This document shows positions 41,169-50,007 of a DNA stretch of 64,000 bases, in pieces. The position numbers and the translations under genes were made by a program. Position 1 is the stretch's first letter. Each line of letters opens with the position of its first letter. A model generated the notes under the pieces. The model did no database searches, was not told where the DNA came from, and was given only the letters and a program-made list of their open reading frames with translations. This DNA is from Catellatospora bangladeshensis (GTDB lineage: Bacteria; Actinomycetota; Actinomycetes; Mycobacteriales; Micromonosporaceae), in the NCBI RefSeq assembly GCF_016862575.1, contig NZ_BONF01000012.1, positions 1 through 64,000 on the forward strand, read 5' to 3'.

Positions 41169-41858
41169 ATGACCGACCCGTGGCAGGAGACGGCGCCCAT
41201 GACGTCGTCACAGCGACCGCGCGGGTTCAGCCCCGGCACGATCGCGCTGCTGGCGACCGCGACGGTGATGCTCGCCGTCGCCGGGCTCGCGATCGGATGG
41301 TACGTCGCCGGCACCGGTGCGGAGCCGCAGGCCCAGGCCAGCGCCAGCCCGTCGGCGGCGGCCGCATCGCCGAGCCCGAGCCCGTCGCCGAGTGAGCTGC
41401 CCTCGCCTACGCCGGAGCCCAGCCCGTCGGCCACCGGGGGCGGCTTCCAGGCCATGCCCGACGTGCTCACCCGGCCCTTCCGCGAGGCCCGCCTGGAGAT
41501 CATGGCGAAGTTCGGCGTCTCGGTGAAGGTCGAGTTCGACCAGGCGAGCACGGCCTCCGCGGAGTCGGTGCTGAGCACCGTGCCCGCCGCCGGGCAGCCG
41601 GTGCTGCGGGGCACGTCCGTGACGATCGTGGTGGCCGGGCCGCGGGTGCGCTTCCCGATGCCGGACGTGGTCGGCCAGTCCTGCAGCGCCGCACAGAAGA
41701 AGCTGGTGGAGCAGGGCCTGCGGATCGGGCGGTACCTCAACGGCCGCAGTGGCACGGTGCTGGCCGTCTCGGTCCCGAAGGACCAGGAGGTCGGCTGGAA
41801 CGACGCGGTCGACCTCACGTGCGGCGTGGCGGAGTCGCCGTCGCCGGCAGCCGGCTGA
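41169..41858 (+). CDS. Membrane-anchored PASTA-domain protein
   Basis: A 229-residue protein. The cytoplasmic N-terminus is about 22 residues, with one transmembrane helix at about 24-46. A Ser/Pro linker follows, then two PASTA-like repeats (about residues 95-157 and 158-222). The second begins FPMPDVVGQSCSAAQKKLVEQGL, the clearest PASTA start. PASTA domains bind muropeptides or beta-lactams in PknB and PBPs; here there is no kinase or transpeptidase, so the protein may sense or tether at the wall. AAAGAGGAG precedes ATG 41169. A similar gene follows at 41938. Confidence 0.78.
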   Translation: MTDPWQETAPMTSSQRPRGFSPGTIALLATATVMLAVAGLAIGWYVAGTGAEPQAQASASPSAAAASPSPSPSPSELPSPTPEPSPSATGGGFQAMPDVLTRPFREARLEIMAKFGVSVKVEFDQASTASAESVLSTVPAAGQPVLRGTSVTIVVAGPRVRFPMPDVVGQSCSAAQKKLVEQGLRIGRYLNGRSGTVLAVSVPKDQEVGWNDAVDLTCGVAESPSPAAG

Positions 41859-41937
41859 CCAGGTGCGTGGCGTGCCCCGGCACGCCACGCAGGGTGGGTG
41901 AGGCGTAACCGTCCGGCGGACGTGGTAGGACGGCACC

Positions 41938-42876
41938 ATGTCCGATGCCCACGATGACAGGGACGCCCCGGGCGGGCCCGGCTCCGAGCCGCCCCCGCCC
42001 GACGAGACCACCCGCCTGCCCGCCGGCCGCCCGGACGAGGAGCCCGCGGACCGTACCCCGGCCGGCGACGAACCGACCACGGTGCTGCCCGGCCGGGGGC
42101 CCGGGGACGAGCCGACCACCGTCCTGCCGGGCGGCCCGGGGGACCGGCCCACGTCGGCGCTGCCGCCGTACGGCGCGGTGCCCCCGGACGACGACCGGAC
42201 CACCGCCATGCCGCCCGTCGGCGGTCCGGACGACGAACGGACCTCGGTGCTGCCGCCCTATGGCGGTGCCCCCGCGCCGCCCCCGCCCGCGGACCGCACC
42301 TCCGTGATGCCGGCCCAGGACGTCTGGACCGGTCGCGCGGGCGTGCCCAGCCGGGACGCCGGGCCGATGCGCGAGGCGGCGCCGCCGCCCGGCGTCGAGT
42401 ACGGCGAAGGGGAGCGGACCTGGCGGGCGCCGCTGATCATCGCCGGGATCGCGCTGCTGCTTCTGCTGCTGTTCGGGGTGGCTGCCTGGTTCGCCCTGCG
42501 CGGTGCGGGTCCCACGCCGGAGCCGAGCGCCTCCCCGTCGCCGGTGGTGACCTCGGCCGCGCCGACCAGCGCCGCGCCCAGCCCGTCGCCGACGCCGTCC
42601 GCCGCCCCGAGCCTGGTGGCGGTGCCGGACGACCTGATCGGCATGACCGAGCAGGAGGCGATCGACGCGCTCGCCGCGGTAGGCCTGAACCCCAGCATCT
42701 CGCTGCGCCCGACCGACGAGGCGGACCCGGGGACCGTCGTGGACGTCAAGCCGGACTCCGGGACGGAGCTGGCGCCCGGAGAGAGCGTCGAACTCGTGAT
42801 CGCGGTCGCGCCGAGCAGCCCGTCGCCCTCGCCGAGTCCCAGCCCGGAGCCGAGTCCCAGCCCCGAGGAGGAGTGA
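41938..42876 (+). CDS. PASTA-domain membrane protein with repetitive acidic N-terminus
   Basis: A 312-residue protein. Residues 1-160 are low-complexity, Pro/Asp/Glu-rich, with recurring DEPTTVLPG, DRPTSALPPYG and DERTSVLPPYG blocks. The Thr residues in TT-V/A-LP resemble phospho-sites bound by FHA domains. A transmembrane helix (about 162-184), a Ser/Pro linker and one PASTA repeat (about 222-285) starting VAVPDDLIGMTEQEAID follow. The tail is SP-repeat. It could be a substrate of PknA/PknB-type kinases; that is inference. It ends at a 22-bp terminator. Confidence 0.75.
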   Translation: MSDAHDDRDAPGGPGSEPPPPDETTRLPAGRPDEEPADRTPAGDEPTTVLPGRGPGDEPTTVLPGGPGDRPTSALPPYGAVPPDDDRTTAMPPVGGPDDERTSVLPPYGGAPAPPPPADRTSVMPAQDVWTGRAGVPSRDAGPMREAAPPPGVEYGEGERTWRAPLIIAGIALLLLLLFGVAAWFALRGAGPTPEPSASPSPVVTSAAPTSAAPSPSPTPSAAPSLVAVPDDLIGMTEQEAIDALAAVGLNPSISLRPTDEADPGTVVDVKPDSGTELAPGESVELVIAVAPSSPSPSPSPSPEPSPSPEEE

Positions 42877-42877
42877 G

Positions 42878-42925
42878 CACGGCAGGAGGCCCGTTCCGGG
42901 ACACCGGAACGGGCCTCCTGCCGTG
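42878..42925. terminator. 22-bp perfect terminator
   Basis: The arms from 42878 and to 42925 (CACGGCAGGAGGCCCG... and its complement) pair perfectly over 22 bases with a 4-base loop. It overlaps the space between two convergent genes and serves both. Confidence 0.85.
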
Positions 42926-42935
42926 TCGGCTCCCG

Positions 42936-43259
42936 TCACCACTGGCGGCGCCGGTGGGTGACGATGACGATCCCGCCCAGGGCGAGTCCGATGCCGATCA
43001 TTCCGGTGGAGATGAGCGACCGTGCCATGAGTTCGCTGGACACGGTGTGCTCGGAGATCACGGCAGGCGGCGCTGCCTGCTGCGCGACGGGTGCGGCCGC
43101 GGCCGTCGCGGCTGCCCCCTCGGTGGCCCCGGCCGTGGCCGGCACCGGCGTGAACAACGCCGCTGCCAGCGCCGCACCGCACAGTGCGGCGAGCCGGTGG
43201 GGCCGATGTGGAACGGTCGCTCTGGAACCGCGTCCAGGAGCGATGGTTCGGTTGTCCAT
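42936..43259 (-). CDS. Small secreted/membrane protein
   Basis: A 107-residue protein. A signal-peptide-like segment (about residues 22-45, ending PATAGA) is followed by a low-complexity Ala-rich stretch. A second hydrophobic segment (about 82-100) ends in THRRRQW. The layout, signal then C-terminal helix then basic tail, resembles sortase substrates, but no LPxTG-type motif precedes the helix. Function unknown. Confidence 0.6.
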   Translation of the reverse strand: MDNRTIAPGRGSRATVPHRPHRLAALCGAALAAALFTPVPATAGATEGAAATAAAAPVAQQAAPPAVISEHTVSSELMARSLISTGMIGIGLALGGIVIVTHRRRQW

Positions 43260-43501
43260 GGCGCCGTCTCCCGGGTGAGCGGGTGCCGTGCCACGCGGAG
43301 GAACGGGACGCCGACCGGGCAGCCTGCCGCGACTGCTGTGGCGGCGTGCTGGACGACCGGGTTCCGCCGACGGTAGGGGCTCGTCGCGGCCGCCTGTGCA
43401 TGGACGCAGGCCGACCGGGCGGGTCGCTACCGTCGTTCAACTAGGGTCATTCGAGCGTAGGCCGGGTGCGCTCCGGTCCGGGCAGGATTCGCGAGAATTG
43501 C

Positions 43502-43816
43502 TCAGCGCACCCCGGCGGTCGCCGGGCGCAGGTGGGGGCGGCTCAGCGCCGGGCGCTGGCCGGCCCGGGCCGGCGCGGTGCGGGCCCGCGTGGCGGCGCC
43601 GTTGTCCGGAACGATTCGCAGCCCGGCGCGCTGTACGAAGATGGAGCGGCGCTCCACCGCGTCCCCCGCGGAGTTGAGCTGGTAGCCGTCGAGCCAGACC
43701 CAGCCCTCGTAGGTCGGCCAGTCGTGGACACGGATCACCCGGAACATCATCGGGCGCAGGAACTGGACGCTGGCTTCACGAGTGACGTAGAGGATGTCGC
43801 CGGCTTGGGGAGTCAC
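43502..43816 (-). CDS. Small hypothetical protein
   Basis: A 104-residue protein starting at GTG 43816 after CAGGAGACAAG. Residues 1-70 look like a compact beta-rich domain (GDILYVTREASVQFLRPMMF, then VIRVHDWPTYEGWVWLDGYQL). The last 30 residues are Arg/Ala/Pro-rich and probably disordered. No family is recognised. It is divergent from the DUF5753 regulator across a 381-base gap. Confidence 0.6.
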   Translation of the reverse strand: MTPQAGDILYVTREASVQFLRPMMFRVIRVHDWPTYEGWVWLDGYQLNSAGDAVERRSIFVQRAGLRIVPDNGAATRARTAPARAGQRPALSRPHLRPATAGVR

Positions 43817-44197
43817 CTTGTCTCCTGCTTCTCGTCATACCGCAGATCTGGAACAACACGTTTTCGGATGTCGCTCGTTGAACGCTGGAGGTGAAGCTCC
43901 GCCCACTGTGTGTGATCATGAAAACGGAAGATCAGCACCACCGGGGCCCATAACAGACACTGTGCCGGAAGACTTTGCTGAATGCAAGTTGCAAACTGCG
44001 TATGCGGTCTGGTGTCATTCGTCCGGTATATGACATGCTGTTGGCCGTCCGCCCGGTCATGCCGTGTCGCACCGTCTGTGCGTTCGGCCGGTTGAAGATT
44101 CGCCGATCGTCGGAGCAGACTCCCAACACGACAGACCAATTGCTGGGCGGGGGCGTGAACCGCGTGCCTCCGCCGACATGCGTCGCGGAGGTGCGCC
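43817..44197. other. Gap of 381 bases, lower GC, promoter region
   Basis: No gene is recognised between the small hypothetical gene and the DUF5753 regulator. Base composition is less GC-rich than the surroundings. The palindrome TGCAAGTTGCA lies at 43983-43993 and a TATATGACA stretch near 44030; these are candidate operator and promoter elements for the regulator. Confidence 0.45.
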
Positions 44198-45082
44198 GTG
44201 ACAACCCGACAGAGCCCGACCGTGCGTCGCCGAAGACTCGGCGCCGAGCTGCGGAAACGGCGCGAGAACGCCGGCATCACGCTGGAGTTCGTCGCCGACA
44301 GGATGGAGTGTTCCCAGTCCAAGATCTCGCGTATCGAGACCGGGCACAGCTCGGTGACCAGTCGCGATGTTCGCGACATGCTGACGATCTACGGTACGCC
44401 GGCCGAGGAGGTGGACGTGCTCGTCGAGATCGCCAAGGAGGCGAGACAGAAGGGCTGGTGGCACCCGTACAGCAGCGTGCTGGTCGGCGCCTATGTCGGG
44501 TTGGAAGCTGCGGCCAGTTCCATCAGGGCGTACGAGCAACAGGTCGTCCCGGGACTGCTGCAGACAGCCGAATACGCTGAGGCGATGATCCGCGGTGCCC
44601 AGCCGGACTGGACTGACGAAGATGTCATGAACAGAGTCCGTGTCCGGATGGCCCGCCAATCGTTGCTCACGCGACAAGACGATGCGATCAGGTTTCAGGT
44701 GGTGCTCGATGAGTCGGTGCTGAGCCGGCCCGTGGGCGGCGACAAGGTCATGCGAGACCAATTGCGGCTACTTGCTGAAGCGGCCTCGTGGCAGAACGTA
44801 ACCATTTCGGTGTTGCCGTTCGAAAGCGGTTCACATGCCGGTATGGACGGTACTTTCGCGATTCTGGAGTTTGCCGAACAGGATGACTCCAACGTCGTTT
44901 ACGCGGAGAATGCGACCGGGGGACTCTTCCTCGAAAAGAACGACGAACTGCAGAAGTACGCCAGGATCTTCGAGAACGTCCAGAGGGCCGCGCTGAGCCC
45001 CGAGGAGTCCGCCGAGCTGATCGCACAACTGGCGGAGGAGCCACTATGGAAATCGAGACCAAGGGGTTTCGAGTCGATCTGA
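44198..45082 (+). CDS. XRE-type HTH regulator with DUF5753 domain
   Basis: A 294-residue protein. The HTH is at about residues 12-68 (LGAELRKRRENAGITLEFVADRM, then CSQSKISRIETG). The DUF5753 domain follows (about 100-285), with YEQQVVPGLLQTAEYA and the SVLPFESGSHAG block. GTG start with GGAGG 7 bases upstream. Such regulators are abundant in streptomycetes and relatives (the WhiJ-like group) and are usually paired with a DUF397 gene, as here, where the two overlap by 37 bases. Codon use is less GC-extreme than in neighbours. It likely controls development or an accessory response. Confidence 0.88.
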   Translation: MTTRQSPTVRRRRLGAELRKRRENAGITLEFVADRMECSQSKISRIETGHSSVTSRDVRDMLTIYGTPAEEVDVLVEIAKEARQKGWWHPYSSVLVGAYVGLEAAASSIRAYEQQVVPGLLQTAEYAEAMIRGAQPDWTDEDVMNRVRVRMARQSLLTRQDDAIRFQVVLDESVLSRPVGGDKVMRDQLRLLAEAASWQNVTISVLPFESGSHAGMDGTFAILEFAEQDDSNVVYAENATGGLFLEKNDELQKYARIFENVQRAALSPEESAELIAQLAEEPLWKSRPRGFESI

Positions 45083-45270
45083 GTCAAGCACGTTGGTACA
45101 AGAGCACCCGGAGTGGGCCGAACTGCGACAACTGCGTTGAAGTCGCGTTCGTGGGTGGCGCGATCGCGCTGCGCGACTCCAAGAACCCCACCGGCCCGGC
45201 ACTGATCTTCACGCCGGACGAGTGGGACGCGTTTGTGGAGGGTGCGAAGGACGGCGAGTTCGACCTGTGA
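45046..45270 (+). CDS. DUF397 protein
   Basis: A 74-residue protein containing the family hallmarks ARWYKSTRSGPNCDNCVEVAF, here in blocks WYKSTRSG and NCDNCVEVAF, then ALRDSKNPTGPALIFTPDEW. ATG 45046 lies inside the end of the upstream regulator gene and has GGAGGAG 6-7 bases before it, so it is a genuine overlapping start. DUF397 proteins act with DUF5753 regulators; a modulator or antitoxin-like role has been proposed for the pairs. Confidence 0.88.
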   Translation: MEIETKGFRVDLSQARWYKSTRSGPNCDNCVEVAFVGGAIALRDSKNPTGPALIFTPDEWDAFVEGAKDGEFDL

Positions 45271-45306
45271 GGTCGCCCCGCTGACAGCTCTGGCACACAG
45301 CTGACG

Positions 45307-45351
45307 AGGACCCCTTCCGCGCGCCGCCCCGACGGTGCCGGAAGGGGTCCT
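45307..45351. terminator. Bidirectional terminator
   Basis: AGGACCCCTTCC (45307-45318) pairs perfectly with GGAAGGGGTCCT (45340-45351), followed by TCG. It separates the DUF397 gene from the convergent coiled-coil gene. Confidence 0.75.
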
Positions 45352-45357
45352 TCGCCG

Positions 45358-46140
45358 TCAGAGGACCGGCCGGTTGAGGGACGCGCGGCGCCGCTGCGTC
45401 ATCGTCTCCCGCGCCTGGTCGAGCCACTCCCGGCGCCGCCCCGGCTCGGGTGGGAAGTCCAGGCCGAACCGGAACCAGGCCGGCGGCTGCGGCATCCGGG
45501 AGTAGCTGTCGATCAGGTGGTCGAGCACCCGGGTCAGCTCGTCCCGTGCGTTGCGCCCGGCCTCCAGCGTGGTCCGGTGCGCCGTCAGGTACGCCGCGCG
45601 GCGCTCGGCGACACCGCGCAGCCGGCCGCGGATCTCCTCGATCCGGCCGCGCTGGATCGCGGTCAGCACCACTGCCGCCCGATCCTCGCGCAGGTGGCGC
45701 ACCAGTGCGGCCCGGTGCCTCGGGCGCAGCCAGGAGGACGGCTGCGCCAGCGCCTGCTGCGTCGCCTGGATGCGCGCCCGCACCTTCTGTTCGGCCTCGT
45801 ACGCCTCCTGGCAGCGCTGCTCGGCCAGCGCCAGCTGCCGCGGGTCCGGCCCCGCCGGCGCCGCCGCGGCGACCCGCTCCGCCTCCTCGACCAGCCGCCA
45901 GAGCCAGCGCTCCTCGTCGTCGATCTCGTCCAGCGGATCGCGCGGAGGGGTGTCGTCGTACGGTTCCCGGGCGGCCGGGACCAGCGCCTGCGACGGCGGG
46001 GGCGACGCGGCCCCGTGATCGGCGGCCTCCTGGCCGCAGTGGGGACACGGCAGCTGCCGGACCAGCCGGCTGAGCTCGCCGATGAGCTGTGCCGCCGTCA
46101 CCTGGGACGGCAGCGGTGTGGACGCCGGTTCAGCGGCCAT
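45358..46140 (-). CDS. Helical protein with N-terminal CxxC
   Basis: A 260-residue protein. Near the N-terminus LPCPHCGQEAADH (about residues 30-42) is a CPxC plus His cluster that could bind zinc. An acidic segment (DEIDDEERW) is followed by long Gln/Glu/Arg-rich helices (about 85-215) with coiled-coil character. I prefer ATG 46140 with GGGGGA upstream; a TTG nine codons earlier would add another CITC pair. No family is recognised. Confidence 0.6.
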   Translation of the reverse strand: MAAEPASTPLPSQVTAAQLIGELSRLVRQLPCPHCGQEAADHGAASPPPSQALVPAAREPYDDTPPRDPLDEIDDEERWLWRLVEEAERVAAAAPAGPDPRQLALAEQRCQEAYEAEQKVRARIQATQQALAQPSSWLRPRHRAALVRHLREDRAAVVLTAIQRGRIEEIRGRLRGVAERRAAYLTAHRTTLEAGRNARDELTRVLDHLIDSYSRMPQPPAWFRFGLDFPPEPGRRREWLDQARETMTQRRRASLNRPVL

Positions 46141-46305
46141 CGTGGTTCCCCCGCACGTGATGCACAACTGGTTAGCTTGCGCTTAGTCACGCAAGCAACA
46201 CGTGCAGTCACGGCCGCGGGTTGACCGTCGCCTGCACTCCGCTGCGGTCGTTGTATCAGACGCCGGTTGACCACACCGCGTAACGCGCCGACCAGGTAGG
46301 ACGAG

Positions 46306-46656
46306 ATGACGATGCCTGAGCACGTGCCCAGCCAGCCCGCCAGCCCCAGCAACCGGGACCGGATCCTCCGCGACCGTGAACGCGACCAGGAACGGGCGCA
46401 GCTGCCGGGAGACACCCTGCTGGAGCCCGGCCCCGGACCGCTGCAGGCGCTCGCCCTGGAGGGCTTCGGCGAGCAGTCGTTCGCCTCGCCGAGCTGGCTC
46501 GACGTGCCCGCCACCTCGCTGGTGGACCACCCGCTGCTCCGCGGCCTGCTGCTGGAACTCCCGCCCCGCGGCTCCCAGCCCACCGCCGAATGGCTCAACC
46601 GCTGGTTCGAGGCCACCCGCTCCGTGCTGGACCTCATCTACCAGCGCAACCGTTGA
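46306..46656 (+). CDS. Small conserved-looking hypothetical protein
   Basis: A 116-residue cytoplasmic protein. A charged N-terminal part (NRDRILRDRERDQERAQL) is followed by a hydrophobic/aromatic C-terminal half (SWLDVPATSLVDHPLLRGLL, then WLNRWFEATRSVLDLIYQ). Coding pattern is good. No motif known to me. Two hairpins follow at 46661-46704. Confidence 0.55.
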   Translation: MTMPEHVPSQPASPSNRDRILRDRERDQERAQLPGDTLLEPGPGPLQALALEGFGEQSFASPSWLDVPATSLVDHPLLRGLLLELPPRGSQPTAEWLNRWFEATRSVLDLIYQRNR

Positions 46657-46660
46657 GCTG

Positions 46661-46704
46661 GCGCCCGCTCCGCGGGCGCGGCGGCCCGGCCTGAGAGGCC
46701 GGGC
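46661..46704 (+). terminator. Two tandem hairpins
   Basis: GCGCCCGC/GCGGGCGC (46661-46679) and GCCCGGCCT/AGGCCGGGC (46684-46704) lie directly after the stop codon at 46656. Confidence 0.6.
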
Positions 46705-46795
46705 TTACCCTCCGGTCGCTCGTCCGCTGCGCGGACTTCCGCTCCTGTCGGGTGCGCCCGGCGGCCGGGCCGCGCGGTGGCCGGGCTTCAGGCCG

Positions 46796-47614
46796 TCACA
46801 CCGCGAAGGTGGCGGGGGAGTCCGTGGCGGGGGTGGCCGGGGTGGCGCGCCAGAGGCGGGTCTTCTGGGCGCCCAGGCGGGCCAGGTACTTCGGGTTGAG
46901 GATCAGGTAGCGGCGCCACAGGCGTTTGGGCTCCAGGCCCAGGCGCCACAGCCACTCCAGGGCGTGGCGCTGCATCCACGCCGGCGGCTTGCGCAGCCCG
47001 CCCGCGTGGTAGTCGAACGCGGCGCCGACCGCCAGCAGCGGCATGTCCAGGAACGGCCGCATGGCGTAGGTGAACTTCTCCTGGCGCGGGCAGCCCAGGC
47101 CGACCAGCACTATGCGCGCGCCGGAGCCGGCGATGCGGGCCGCGATCTGCTCCGGCTCGCCGGGCTCCACGCCGCGGAACTTCGACGGCTCGCTGCCCGC
47201 GATCTTCAGCCCGGGGAACTTCGCGATCAGCGCCGGGATCAGCCGGTCCAGCGTGGGCTGGGTGGAGCCGTAGAGGTACACCGGCAGGCCGTCCTCGGCG
47301 GCACGGGCCAGCACCCGCAGCGTCAGCTCGGGGCCGTACACCCGGTCGCGCAGGCCGGCGCCGTGCAGCAGGTTGAGCGCCCAGCGCACCGGCTGGCCGT
47401 CCGGGGTGATCAGGTCGAAGCTGTTGAGCTGCGCGCCGAGCCGGGAGTCGGCGACGCCCTCCATCACGCCGTGCACCGCCAGCGCGGTGACCGCGAACGG
47501 GCGGCCTTCGGTCGCGGCGCGGATGATGCGCTCGGTCGCGTCGGCGTAGTCGGTGGCGTCGACGAAGACGCCGAGCACGTTGCGCTTGCTGCCGGTGGTC
47601 GGCGTCGTCGTCAT
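46796..47614 (-). CDS. WecB/TagA/CpsF family glycosyltransferase
   Basis: A 272-residue GT26 enzyme. LITPDGQPVRWAL (about residues 68-80) holds the catalytic Asp. RVYGPELTLRVL, YLYGS and VLVGLGCPRQEKF (about 163-175) are family signatures. It transfers an N-acetyl-mannosamine-type or related sugar to a lipid-linked acceptor in wall or exopolysaccharide synthesis. The epimerase gene lies 28 bases upstream on the same strand, so both probably form an operon. Confidence 0.88.
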   Translation of the reverse strand: MTTTPTTGSKRNVLGVFVDATDYADATERIIRAATEGRPFAVTALAVHGVMEGVADSRLGAQLNSFDLITPDGQPVRWALNLLHGAGLRDRVYGPELTLRVLARAAEDGLPVYLYGSTQPTLDRLIPALIAKFPGLKIAGSEPSKFRGVEPGEPEQIAARIAGSGARIVLVGLGCPRQEKFTYAMRPFLDMPLLAVGAAFDYHAGGLRKPPAWMQRHALEWLWRLGLEPKRLWRRYLILNPKYLARLGAQKTRLWRATPATPATDSPATFAV

Positions 47615-47642
47615 CGCGTACCTCTATGTGCGCAGGTGGGGG

Positions 47643-48707
47643 CTACATCCACTTGTCGGCGTTGGCCTCGTAGATTTCGTTGAGGATAGCCGGGACGTCG
47701 TAGGTCATCTTCCAGTCCGGGTAGTGCGCCTGGAACTTGGCCATGTCGCTGACGTACCACTGGTGGTCGCCGACGCGGTTCTGCTCCACGTAGTTGACCT
47801 GCGCCTGCTTGCCGGTGATCTGCTCGGCGACGGCGAACGCCTCCAGGTGGGAGGTGTTGGAGAAGCGGCCGCCGCCCAGGTTGTAGACCTCGCCGGAGCG
47901 CGGGTTGCGGAAGAACGCCTCGAACGCGGTGAGCACGTCGTGCGAGTGGATCGCGTCGCGCACCATCTTGCCCTTGTAGCCGAACAGGTTGTAGGTGCGG
48001 CCCTCCATCACGCAGCGCATCAGGTACGCCAGGAAGCCGTGCAGCTCGGCGGCGGAGTGCGCCGGACCGGTCAGCGTGCCGCCGCGGAAGGCGGCGGTCT
48101 TCATGCCGAAGTAGCGGCCGTACTCCTGCACCGCCACGTCCGCGGCGACCTTGGAGACGCCGAAGATCGAGTGCAGGCTGTTGTCGATCGTCATCTCTTC
48201 GGTGATGCCGTTGGCGAACTGGTGCGACGGGTCGATCTCGTAGCGCGTCTCCTGCTCGATGAGCGGGAGGCGGTTGGGGGTGTCGCCGTAGACCTTGTTC
48301 GTCGAGCAGAAGATGAACGCGGCGTCGGGGCAGTGCTGGCGGGTGTACTCCAGCACGTTGAGCGTGCCGACGGCGTTGACGTCGAAGTCGGTGAACGGCT
48401 CCTTGGCCGCCCAGTCGTGGCTGGGCTGGGCCGCGGTGTGGATCACCAGGGAGATGTCCCGGCCGTACCGCTCGAAGATCTTGTTGAGCACGTCGCGGTC
48501 GCGGATGTCCACGTCGTAGTGGGTGTAGGAGTCGCCGAGCTTGCTGGTCAGGTTGACCAGGCTCCACGCGGTCGAGCCGTCCTCGCCGAAGAAGTACTTG
48601 CGCATGTCGTTGTCGAGGCCGACGACGTGCATGCCCAGGCCGGCGAAGTGGCGGGCCGCCTCGGAACCGATCAGACCGGCCGAGCCGGTCACCAGCGCAA
48701 CGCTCAC
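47643..48707 (-). CDS. NAD-dependent sugar epimerase/dehydratase (CDP-paratose 2-epimerase-like)
   Basis: A 354-residue extended SDR. The NAD-binding motif [12 protein letters not shown] is at residues 8-19. [13 protein letters not shown] places the catalytic Ser/Thr in FCST; the usual YxxxK appears replaced by the [10 protein letters not shown] helix, where Lys is preserved but Tyr is not (FG-VSK). The acceptor-sugar region and TNKVYGD strongly recall CDP-tyvelose/paratose 2-epimerases. The product probably supplies a modified sugar for the glycosyltransferase encoded next. The absent Tyr should be checked by alignment. Confidence 0.8.
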   Translation of the reverse strand: MSVALVTGSAGLIGSEAARHFAGLGMHVVGLDNDMRKYFFGEDGSTAWSLVNLTSKLGDSYTHYDVDIRDRDVLNKIFERYGRDISLVIHTAAQPSHDWAAKEPFTDFDVNAVGTLNVLEYTRQHCPDAAFIFCSTNKVYGDTPNRLPLIEQETRYEIDPSHQFANGITEEMTIDNSLHSIFGVSKVAADVAVQEYGRYFGMKTAAFRGGTLTGPAHSAAELHGFLAYLMRCVMEGRTYNLFGYKGKMVRDAIHSHDVLTAFEAFFRNPRSGEVYNLGGGRFSNTSHLEAFAVAEQITGKQAQVNYVEQNRVGDHQWYVSDMAKFQAHYPDWKMTYDVPAILNEIYEANADKWM

Positions 48708-48816
48708 CAGATACTCCCTGTAACCAATCGACGGACGCGACCAGCGGAGAGCTTACCCTGAGCGGCCGGATACGGCGGTTGCCCGTCGGCGGGGGAGTGG
48801 CTCGATACACGCAGCG

Positions 48817-50007
48817 TTAAGTAGGGAGGGAGACGGTCACGGTCAGGCCGCCGCCCTCGCGCGGGCGGGCCGCCACCTCGCCGCCGTGGGCGCGGGTGAT
48901 CGCCCGCACGATCGACAGCCCCAGCCCCACCCCCTGGTCGGAGCGGGTGCGTTCGCTGCCCCGGCGGAACGGTTCGAACAGCGCCTCCACCTCGTACGCG
49001 GCCACCACCGGCCCGGTGTTCGACACCTCCAGCTCGGCCCGGCCGCCGTGGGTGCGGGTCACCGCACGCACCCAGCCGCCGGGGGCGTTGTGCCGCACGC
49101 CGTTGCCGATCAGGTTCTGCGCGACCCGCTCCAGCAGCACCGGGTCCCCGGTCGTCTCCGCGGCCGCGGCCTCGACGGCGACGGTCACCCCGGCCTCGGC
49201 CGCGGCGGCGGCGCCCTGCGCGACGACATGGTCGATGATGTCGGCCAGGTCCGCCGGCCGCCGCTCGACCACCTCGTTCTCCGAGCGGGCCAGCACCAGC
49301 AGCCCGTCGATGAGGCGCTCGTGGCGGCCGTTGATGTCGAGCAGCGTCTCGCCGAGCCGCTTCACGTCGTCGCTGGCCGTCCTGCGGTGCATGGCCAGCT
49401 CCACCAGCGAGCGGTTCAGCGTCAGCGGCGTACGCAGCTCGTGGGACGCGTTGGCGACGAAGCGCCGCTGCCCGTCGAAGGCGTGGTCGAGCCGGGCCAG
49501 CATGGCGTCGAAGGTGTCCGCCAGCTCGCGGATCTCGTCGTGCGGCCCGGTGAGCGCGATGCGCTCGTGCAGGCCGCGGTCGGCGGCCGGGGCGGTGCTG
49601 ATCCGCCGGGCGGTCTCGGTGATCCGGTGCAGCGGCGACAGCAGCCGCCCGGCGAGCACCCAGCCCAGCCCCGCTGAGACGGCGCTGACCAGCACCAGCG
49701 CGATCGCCCCGAGCTGGAGCAGCTGCAGCCGGGTCGCCTCGCGCAGCTGCGCTGCCTGCTTGTCCAGCTCGCTGAGGACCGCGGGGTTGCCCGTGATGAG
49801 CACCCGCGTCGCGCGGGCGCCCTGCGTGCCGGGTTCGGCCAGGCCCGGGTCCGGCAGCGGCAGACGGTAGGTGAAGTTCTGCAGCACCGTCCGGTCCAGC
49901 AGGAAGTAGGTCACGACGAGCAGGGTGAGCCCGGCCAGCAGGAACAGCACGCCGTAGACCAGGGTGAGCCGGGCGCGGATGGTCAGGCGGTAGGAAGGCA
50001 GTCTCAC
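48817..50007 (-). CDS. Sensor histidine kinase
   Basis: A 396-residue kinase. It has a short cytoplasmic start, TM1 (about 13-36), an extracytoplasmic loop of about 50 residues and TM2 (about 95-118). A HAMP domain is followed by HisKA with His189 in ANASHELRTPL. The HATPase domain has the N box NLIGNGVRHN and the G boxes SNTGPV and GVGLGLSIV. It autophosphorylates and passes phosphate to the response regulator encoded immediately upstream (ATGA overlap at 50004-50007). The divergent export operon at 50828 is its likely target. Confidence 0.93.
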   Translation of the reverse strand: MRLPSYRLTIRARLTLVYGVLFLLAGLTLLVVTYFLLDRTVLQNFTYRLPLPDPGLAEPGTQGARATRVLITGNPAVLSELDKQAAQLREATRLQLLQLGAIALVLVSAVSAGLGWVLAGRLLSPLHRITETARRISTAPAADRGLHERIALTGPHDEIRELADTFDAMLARLDHAFDGQRRFVANASHELRTPLTLNRSLVELAMHRRTASDDVKRLGETLLDINGRHERLIDGLLVLARSENEVVERRPADLADIIDHVVAQGAAAAAEAGVTVAVEAAAAETTGDPVLLERVAQNLIGNGVRHNAPGGWVRAVTRTHGGRAELEVSNTGPVVAAYEVEALFEPFRRGSERTRSDQGVGLGLSIVRAITRAHGGEVAARPREGGGLTVTVSLPT

